A stretch of DNA of 64,000 nt, from NCBI GenBank assembly GCA_016169945.1, contig JADLSH010000236.1:2404001-2468000 (forward strand), read 5' to 3'. A program made the translations under genes and the position numbers. Below, one piece after another: positions 58,036-64,000 of this stretch. The notes under the pieces were generated by a model. That model made no database searches and had not been told where the DNA came from. It saw only the letters and a list, made by a program, of their open reading frames with translations. Positions within the stretch are counted from its first letter, which is position 1; the number at the start of each line of letters is the position of its first letter. Source of the stretch: Trachythela sp. YZ-2020 (Eukaryota > Cnidaria > Anthozoa > Malacalcyonacea > Clavulariidae).

Positions 58036-58100
58036 AACTCTGTAGCTCTGTTGGTTAGAGCGCTCCAACCGAATCGCAGGGCCGCAGTTCGATTGACCTA
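58036..58100 (+). repeat. tRNA-like sequence, degenerate copy
   Basis: CTCTGTAGCTCTGTTGGTTA resembles the A-box half of a tRNA, and GCAGTTCGATTGACC a decayed B-box half. An inverted partial copy lies at 57989-58008 (complement of GGACTCTGTAGCTCAGTTGG). Probably a tRNA-derived SINE or pseudogene. Confidence 0.6.
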
Positions 58101-58316
58101 TAGTCATACTCTATAGTTGCATTTTTCGTAGCTGTTCCTGGTTAGGTCTAATAAATGTATATAAATTTCACTCAATAATTTTCCATCTACAAAACCTTTC
58201 AATTATTATTCAATCGAGTGAGATGCCACCAAAATCTTGATATTTACCCACAACTTAACATGGCAGTACCCTAGTATATATACATGAACTTGTGGTTTGG
58301 TTAGAGCTCGACAAAT

Positions 58317-58382
58317 GGACTCTGTAGCTCAGTTGGTTAGAGCGCTGCACCGGAATCGCAGGTTCGATTCCTGCAGGGACCT
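58317..58382 (+). repeat. tRNA-like sequence (SINE or tRNA pseudogene)
   Basis: It has an A box TAGCTCAGTTGG and a B box GGTTCGATTCC with a good T stem (GCAGG/CCTGC). The spacing between anticodon region and T stem is too short for a complete tRNA, and the putative anticodon stem overlaps the T stem. It is therefore not called a functional tRNA. Confidence 0.6.
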
Positions 58383-58385
58383 ATA

Positions 58386-58714
58386 CCGTAAATGCTCGTT
58401 TTAGCGCCGCTCCCCGTTAAGCGCCGCACCCAGGATTAAAATAATTTAATAAGCGCCGCACCTGTCTAATTATATTGCGGCGCTTAATCGGGGTAATAAA
58501 GAGTTTAAGCTTGACGTTTACCGCAATCGGCTAGCGCGGCGCAGGATACACAAATAATCCCACTATTTAGGCAATAAAAATTTTTGGGTTGAACCTTTAG
58601 TCGAAAATTATTTAATAAGCGCCGCTCCCGGTTAAGCGCCGCTCCCGATTAAACGCCGCACTCAGGATCAGAAAAATTTAATAAGCGCCGCGGCGCTAAA
58701 ACGAGCATTTACGG
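58386..58714. mobile_element. TA-flanked MITE with perfect inverted ends
   Basis: 329 bp, ends CCGTAAATGCTCGTTTTAGC and its exact complement, flanked by TA on both sides (58384-58385, 58715-58716). A related copy near 58100 shows the uninterrupted CTATAGTTGCATTTTT site. The interior has repeated TAAGCGCCGC motifs. A TA target suggests a Tc1/mariner-type mobiliser. Confidence 0.88.
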
Positions 58715-58893
58715 TAGTTGCATTTTTCGCAGCTGTTCCTGGTTAGGTCTAATAAATGTATATAATTTACACTCGATAATTTTCCATCAACAAAAATCCT
58801 TCAATATTGTGATAAGTTTGATTTTGGGCATTATTTCTTTGACTATTTTTCGCTTTCTAAACCACACACAGAGCTTGGCTGCTTGGGCTACTG

Positions 58894-59633
58894 TGATTAG
58901 ATTACACACAACTTGAATCTTGATTACACGTACGATTATTGCTACATTACACTTGGTGAAGCGTGACGGCGTTAAGAAAGAATAGCACAGGACATTAGCC
59001 TTTTTACTAAGTGTTTTAAACTATAATCCATAAATCATTAAATCCCATGGTATAAAAATGTTTAATCAATTCCTGCACTCCGCGGGGATAAATAGACAAC
59101 GTTTAATTTCGACACTGCAGCCGTGCAGGACTTTCCCCGTAATTTTCCTGAATATTCCCCACATACCTGTTCACGTGCATGTGTTGTTTTGCGCGGCCAC
59201 TATAAAGAGTTTATAATATTTCTCACATTCATGTGTACTAACGCAGCTGTTTAACAAACAGTGCCAATGTTACCGTTACAAAATTATTTTTGAAGTCGGT
59301 ATTAATGTAAAAATTATGATAGAAAATATATCTAAGTTAAGTTATAAGACGACTTTCCCTCTTTCTTGTAAGAGTACAAAGTCTAACGCCCGGTATCCTT
59401 AATTTATTCTTCCCATTGTGCACTGATACTTGCGGTTATTTGAGGAATTTCGATGCTATTTGGAGACAAAATTATTACATAATAATTATGCTTTAAAATA
59501 TGATTGGTTGAAATAGGGAAAAGAACCTGTTTGGCCGGTATTTCATTTTGTTATGAAAGTTGGAGTTTTTTTCAGTCCACTATCATTGCAATTAGGTCCT
59601 GCTTTCGAAAGAGTCTGACATAAAAGTGGAGAT
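58894..59633. other. Upstream region of BBOX-like gene
   Basis: About 740 bp without a recognised gene; it presumably includes the BBOX-like promoter. I see no clear core promoter motif. Confidence 0.4.
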
Positions 59634-62600
59634 ATGTTAAGATTGGTAGCTCGCCAATTTTTCCGTAAAAACCAAGGCTTGTTAACGGCTACTAGGTTGA
59701 GTTCAACCCGGCCTATAGCGCAAACTATAAAAAACAATGATCAATTTTTAGCAGTACATTGGAATGACGGTAAAGTGGATGAATTTCCACATTTTTATCT
59801 TCGAGAGAACTGCAGCTGTCCGCAGTGTTTTCAACCTTTAAAAAATGCTCGAAATCTGTTTGCACCGAAAGAATTAGATCTTAATGTAACTGCAGAATCA
59901 GCGGATATTGACTCCAATCAATTAAATGTTAAATGGACAGACGGACACACCAGCATCTATTCATCTGAAAGTTTGCAATCATTGAGGTATGTCATACAAA
60001 TTTTCTTAACACATTGGAATTTTCAAAATTACTCAAATTGTGTTGTATCTTTTATGTAACTGTTATAAGCAATTTTATAAAATTTATTTTAGTAAAAATT
60101 TTGTTAGTATTGAGTTAAACATGCATGATTGCGAAATAGTAAAAAAAAAATTTTTAAAAACCCGAAAGGCCAGTTAGGCCTAGGGTCTCGTTAGTGATGT
60201 GCTACGCGATAAAGTAATGCGACACCAAAACTACGTTTAATATTCTGTCTAATTTAGCCTACTGCTTAGTGGCGTCCCGAGGAATTGCATTGAGTCATTG
60301 ACAGTAACATTTCCTACCCGATAGGAGATTTGACTGTATTTCAGTCGGTTATTCTGTACTAGAAAAGGCAAGGCGACCAATTGGCAAATCGATATATCGA
60401 TTGCGCGTTAGTGTTAAATTAGCTATTAGGTTTGGTTTTGCCGGAAGATAACCTATGGTTATTCATGTTAATCGTATATACCTGTTGAGTGTTGTTGCTA
60501 TCAAAATATTAGGCTTGGGCCTTGGCGTCTGAAACAAACCACGTAAAACGTGGTAAAACGCAAATCACGATAAAAGAAATCTGTTAAGTTCTTACAAGTC
60601 AAGGCAACTAGGGCCCTGCCCCGGGAAAACTAACAACAAGGACAAGGAATGGAACGGACTAGCGTTGAATAAAACTCTTTAACCTGTTCTTGCTATGACC
60701 TTGGCTATGTCTTGCAATGTATAAATGCCATCGAACACAAAAGACGAAGCCTCTAGCTTCTCATGATGGTCGTCTTAAGTCAGTTATGAGTTGTTTGCTT
60801 TCTGCAGCATTACATCAAATTAAATCGTATAAATATATAACTGGAATAATTACTAACTCTATACTAGTCTATAAATCTATATTATGCATAACTAGAATAA
60901 TTACTAGTATATTATTTGTGACTTATTCTGTGCTTTGTTACACAGCTAAATACCGAAAACCACAAAATAGAAATGTATTTATGCGCATTTAGTCAACTGG
61001 ATGTTTCGAAATTATCACCAAGAATCGTTATAGATTTAATTTCGAAAAATCAAACAAACCTGCGTACTTTTCCAGTAAAATTTTCACGTGAACAGTTTGT
61101 ACTCATGTAACCGGTTCCCCAAGTTTTGAAGTTTGCATTTGTTACATCCGGCACATGTGATTGGCTGAGCAGGCTGTTGCACCGTTATTTTGTCGGCATA
61201 GTACAAAACATGGACTGGACTCATAGATATATGACTGGACTGGACAGTTGGACTGAACTGGACAGTTGGACTGGACTGGACTGATTTCTCTCGAATATAA
61301 ATATTTAACTCCGCCGATGATCTCAATTTATAACTGGAGTGAAATAAATCTCCTAAAGCGAAAGCGAGCCTACACAACATGGCTCCCTTCTGTTCTTTCT
61401 AGAACGTAGAAAATTAACAATTTATCATTTCGAAATGAATTGTTTGAACAAATATTACTTGTTGAAAAACAAATCATATCTGCCCTATAGAAACTCTTTC
61501 GAAACTCATGAAACATTCTTTAACAGAAGTTAACAGTATAAACAGCTCGAAAGAGCATGCAGGTTGAAATTTACTTAGCCGAGTTCTCAAGTGTTGATAT
61601 TTGGTCGCTGACTGAACTATTAAATAGAATTTTCCAAATCATTAATAATCAAACAGAATTTCCACCCATAAGGGCTTGCTGAAGTTCGATTACCTTTTTG
61701 ATATACCATTTATGTTAGAATCGTAAAAATAGTTATTTTTTGTTATTATAGAAGTGTTGTTATGATTGATGTTTTCTAATTAAATGGACTGAACACTTAT
61801 GTTACTATTAAGTTTTTTTTCGAGTTATATTAGTTTTTAGTAAAAACGTAGTCGATTTCTATTGCAAATGCTGCATTCGGATTGTAGACGTTTATACTCG
61901 CTATCTATTCGTCGATATAAATGCTCGCAAAAAATTACTAATTAACGCAAAGTATCCTAGCGCTCTTACTTAAAATACGGCCATCTCCTCGGCGCGATTT
62001 TTTGTAATTTTATTAGGAATAAAAGCCACAATATAATGAAAATACTTCATTAGTCGTGTAAGTTGGATTAATAGGGAATTAGGTCAGAGACAACTGAGTG
62101 CTAGGAAAGAAGCACTGTCTTTTGCAACTAGAGTAAAAAGTCTGATGAAACAGAGTGGGAACTGATTGAACTATTTAAAGTTTATTTTGAAACATAATGC
62201 GATAAATATGACCTATTATTTAACCTATTTTTTTCTTGGAATTAATCTCGGGATTAATGACCTGATCATGATACCACAAAAAGTAGTTTAACTCAAGTAA
62301 ATTTATTCCAATAGATACGAACCATCTGGTGGCAGCCCTGGGGTACTGACAGAAAAAATGCAACTTTGGGACGACAAGGCATCATTTGAGAATGGTACTC
62401 TGCCAGTATTTGACTTTCACGAGCTGCTGCAAGATGACAAAGTACTCTATGAATGGCTTGTCACTCTGGCATGTGAGACCGGAATTGCCAAGTTAGAAAA
62501 TATACCATGCGAAAGACACCAGTTAAGTCGACTAGGAGAAAGAGCGGGATATCTTTTGTCAACAAATTATGGGTAAATATATAATTATTTCTTCATTCGT

Positions 62601-63415
62601 TTGGCGCTGCAAAGCCAACAGATTAGTTCCACGATCCACCATACAGTCATTGTTGTAAATATTTTGGTCAGTTAAGACCATATTACACGTGGCAATTTTT
62701 ACTGCAACATACAACGCAATTCTGACACAGAGCGATGTTAGGTAAAAGTATATTCGCAGAAAAAATGTGAGCATGAATCTCGTTTTACTTTGCCGATAAT
62801 TTCTTGCTAAAGTCAGACTTAAAGGTGCCCAAAATCGAAGGCAACGGTGGAGTGAAACGCGGGCCAAGTTCGCTGTTTTTCTGTGCCTAAATTACGTTGG
62901 CAGTTGCAGCAATGGTAATAGTTGCAGCAGTGTAACATGGCCTTTAGTCCATCGGTCGGTCGGCCTGTCACCAAATCGCTTCACTTGATGAAAACTCTAA
63001 TCTCTAGTACTTATTTTTAGCATTTGCTACGATATTAAAGCTTACAGCCAAGATGTAGCTCGAGATATTGGTTATACTACGACGGCATTACCATTACATT
63101 CAGACTATGTCTTTACTACCTCACCACCAGCGGTAAGTGATTGTTTTACCGATCTCTGTTGGAGTAGATATGCAAAAGGTGTATTAATTGACATTCATTT
63201 ATTCTTCTCTAGATCGCGATGTTCCATTGTTTGCTTCAAACTGAATCAAAGGGTGGTGTTAATCAATGGATTGACGGTTTCCACGCTGCAAACAGGCTGT
63301 TTGAAGAAGATCCAGAATCATTTGATATTCTTACGAAAACACCAATTGCTTATCGTAATATTACCAGAACTGAAGTTGGCGAGTTCCATAATACTTCCAG
63401 TCACAGACTTATAAG
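59634..63415 (+). CDS. BBOX1: Gamma-butyrobetaine dioxygenase-like, exons 1-4 (partial)
   Basis: Exons 59634-59986, 62315-62572, 63021-63132 and 63213-63415, phases consistent; the gene continues beyond the window. Family enzymes are Fe(II)/2-oxoglutarate dioxygenases of carnitine synthesis (BBOX1, cytosolic; TMLHE, mitochondrial). The first ~30 residues (MLRLVARQFFRKNQ...) are basic and Ser/Thr-rich, like a mitochondrial presequence. Next is the N-terminal zinc-binding-type domain: LRENCSCPQCF corresponds to LRDNCPCxxC in BBOX1. The catalytic fold begins after FDFHELL. LPLHSDY supplies the iron-binding HxD (FHTDY in BBOX1), and SKGGVNQWIDGFHAA matches the GG...DGF segment. The distal His and the Arg for 2-oxoglutarate are not reached. 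HSDY favours BBOX1, while VGEFHN recalls TMLHE, so the subfamily is uncertain. Confidence 0.85.
59987..62314 (+). other. BBOX-like intron 1
   Basis: A 2.3-kb intron with no recognised gene. It includes the short GGACTG repeat at 61211-61283. Frames such as 60717-60992 show no domain. Confidence 0.6.
61211..61283. repeat. GGACTGGACAGTT-type short tandem repeat
   Basis: Irregular repeats of GGACTGGACT and GGACAGTT over about 70 bp in BBOX-like intron 1. Confidence 0.8.
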
Positions 63416-64000
63416 GTTTGAATACATCAATTTTAATTTGTGGAGTAAATGTAGGAATTAGTAAAAATTGTTATCATGCACACGTAAAAAACTACTTTCC
63501 TGAAGCTTTGTAGTTACAGTTCGTTGATAATGGCGATAATGCTGTTGTGGTCACCCTACCGTCTACTTTTTGTAAATATAGACGGTGAAGCTAATAAATA
63601 CTAAATACTAAAGCTAGACGTACCTCGGTGAATAAGTGCATATTTAAAAACATTTTCCACTACTCCCTTGAGTGTCATTGTTGGAAATTACAATGAGGAA
63701 CAACAAGGCTTTTCATTGGAAACTTGGCAACTGAGGAAAACAAGAGCAAAGAAAATTTAATTGTCTGTAAAGGCAAAGATTTCTGAATCATTCAACATTC
63801 TTCAATTAACAAGAAACGTAATATTTTGAAAACCATAACGTAACGTATCCCGATATACATATTATATAGAGAACTGGGGCCGGTTGTTCAAAAGCCGGTT
63901 AACGCTAACCCCGAGTTAAATTTTAATTTGCTGTTCTGGTTTGTATACTTCTACATGTTTGTTTATTTCAAAAGTATATAAACAAAAACTTCTATCGCCC
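63416..64000 (+). other. BBOX-like intron 4, cut by window end
   Basis: No further exon is recognised before the window ends. Near 63880-63915 the sequence GGCCGGTTGTTCAAAAGCCG looks like one end of a dispersed repeat. Confidence 0.5.

Larger units (their letters stand above)
57637..58893. repeat. Nested foldback element, ~1.26 kb
   Basis: Outer arms: CACAGTAGCCCCAAGCTCT on the left (57638) pairs with the right end near 58893 (complement of CACAGTAGCCCAAGCAGCC), continuing through GTGTGGTTTAGAAAGCG-type sequence to CACAATATTG near 57718 and 58802. Inside lie an inner hairpin (57718-57892, arms CACAATATTGTTGGA), another inverted pair (57910-57985 with 58138-58225, containing TCACTCGATTGAATAATAAT), tRNA-like copies and a TA-flanked MITE. 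Confidence 0.8.

Noticed and set aside
58317..58382. Functional tRNA gene
   Set aside because: A and B boxes are good, but the region between anticodon loop and T stem is too short and stems overlap.
63880..63925. Possible repeat end GGCCGGTTGTTCAAAAGCCG near the window end
   Set aside because: Too little sequence remains to define an element.

Overview
The window is nuclear DNA of an invertebrate animal. Genes are split into many short exons with GT-AG introns, encode conserved animal proteins, and sit among CR1/L2-like non-LTR retrotransposons, foldback elements and small inverted-repeat transposons. A cnidarian is my best guess from the repeat style and the conserved exon structure, but the sequence does not prove it.

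Layout: (1) positions 1-1120, + strand, the last three exons of MCM7, a replicative helicase subunit, entering from the left edge. (2) 3805-8522, - strand, a complete eight-exon gene of the PABIR/FAM122 family of PP2A-B55 inhibitors, convergent with MCM7, with a dead retrotransposon fragment in its last intron. (3) 8523-18086, a repeat-dominated spacer: three arrays of one 17-19 bp minisatellite (consensus ATAAAACACGGATGRGGGG), one of them split by a 2.9-kb non-LTR retrotransposon and one inverted relative to the others. (4) 18087-56828, + strand, one giant gene of 36 exons that I assembled exon by exon with consistent phases. It encodes a predicted 5,170-residue RanBP2/Nup358-like nucleoporin. 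(5) 57115-58893, nested foldback elements containing tRNA-like sequences and a TA-flanked MITE. (6) 59634-63415, + strand, the first four exons of a gamma-butyrobetaine dioxygenase-like (BBOX1/TMLHE family) gene that runs off the right edge.

The most notable content is the RanBP2-like gene. It has the helical TPR N-terminus, a coiled coil, FxFG repeats, six central and two C-terminal RanBP2-type zinc fingers, nine canonical Ran-binding domains plus one degenerate one, and five copies of a motif matching the IR SUMO-E3 repeats of vertebrate RanBP2. Vertebrate RanBP2 has four Ran-binding domains, two IR repeats and a C-terminal cyclophilin domain; no cyclophilin domain is visible here. Three of the RanBD-IR modules were added by very recent tandem duplication of a 2.75-kb exon-plus-intron unit, since the introns share the same retrotransposon fragment. 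A TTAA-flanked transposon present in only one intron copy helps order the events. All exons of the amplified block are multiples of three and use the same intron phase, so module number can change without frameshift.

The genes are not an operon and need not cooperate, although MCM7, PABIR and RanBP2 all act in nuclear or cell-cycle processes. The BBOX-like enzyme is a separate metabolic (carnitine) gene.
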